DNA of 64,000 bases from Cellvibrio sp. KY-GH-1 (lineage in GTDB: Bacteria; Pseudomonadota; Gammaproteobacteria; Pseudomonadales; Cellvibrionaceae): the NCBI RefSeq assembly GCF_008806975.1, contig NZ_CP031728.1, positions 5,373,501 through 5,437,500 on the forward strand, given 5' to 3'; not shown here. The text below holds more notes on this DNA, generated by a model. That model had not been told where the DNA came from and did no database searches. It saw only the letters and a program-made list of their open reading frames with translations. Position 1 is the first letter of the stretch.

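Overview
The window is a Gram-negative bacterial chromosome segment of roughly balanced GC content. It is filled by two neighbouring giant YD-repeat (RHS-like) genes in the same orientation, separated by a small AT-rich cassette. The N-terminus of the second protein, the RTX (GGxGxD) arrays and the YD/LysM layout recall giant secreted proteins of Gammaproteobacteria, such as Pseudomonas and the Cellvibrio/Saccharophagus group. That placement is a family-level inference, not an identification. No tRNA, rRNA, transposase or CRISPR array was seen.

Region 1 (2-24649) is the 3' part of a giant gene whose start lies before the window (8,215 visible residues). It runs through a LamG-type domain, long YD-repeat stretches interrupted by two more LamG domains and two SPRY-like domains, a block of Fn3/Ig-like beta-sandwiches, an RHS-type core, a LysM domain, a long hydrophobic segment, a second LysM-like segment and a C-terminal tip that reads as an R-S-E class ADP-ribosyltransferase (ART). 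Region 2 (24649-26191) holds two overlapping genes: an unrecognised 238-residue protein, and a DraG-type ADP-ribosylhydrolase with the TDDT and GGDTD metal-binding motifs. Toxin plus modification-reversing hydrolase fits a polymorphic toxin-immunity module, analogous to Tre1/Tri1, here carried on a giant YD protein. Region 3 (26192-26866) has a Cas2/SinR-like small gene, a strong intrinsic terminator, an 11-base C tract, and a good sigma70-type promoter whose -35 lies inside a palindrome.

Region 4 (26867-64000) is a second giant gene, open from its ATG to the end of the window: at least 12,378 codons without a stop. It starts with an N-terminal YD segment, then about 2,750 residues of RTX repeats in 14 compound units placed in the middle of the chain, then the same LamG/YD/SPRY-like/Fn3/RHS series as gene 1. 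The two genes share long near-identical blocks (1-8614 with 38038-46651; 14543-17142 with 57221-59820, and others) alternating with clearly diverged stretches. Every length difference is a multiple of three. Gene 2 carries three tandem copies of a 2,235-bp unit where gene 1 has one copy enlarged by a 492-bp domain insertion. The pattern suggests a pair of paralogous toxin-delivery scaffolds remodelled by recombination. The toxin tip of gene 2 lies beyond the window.
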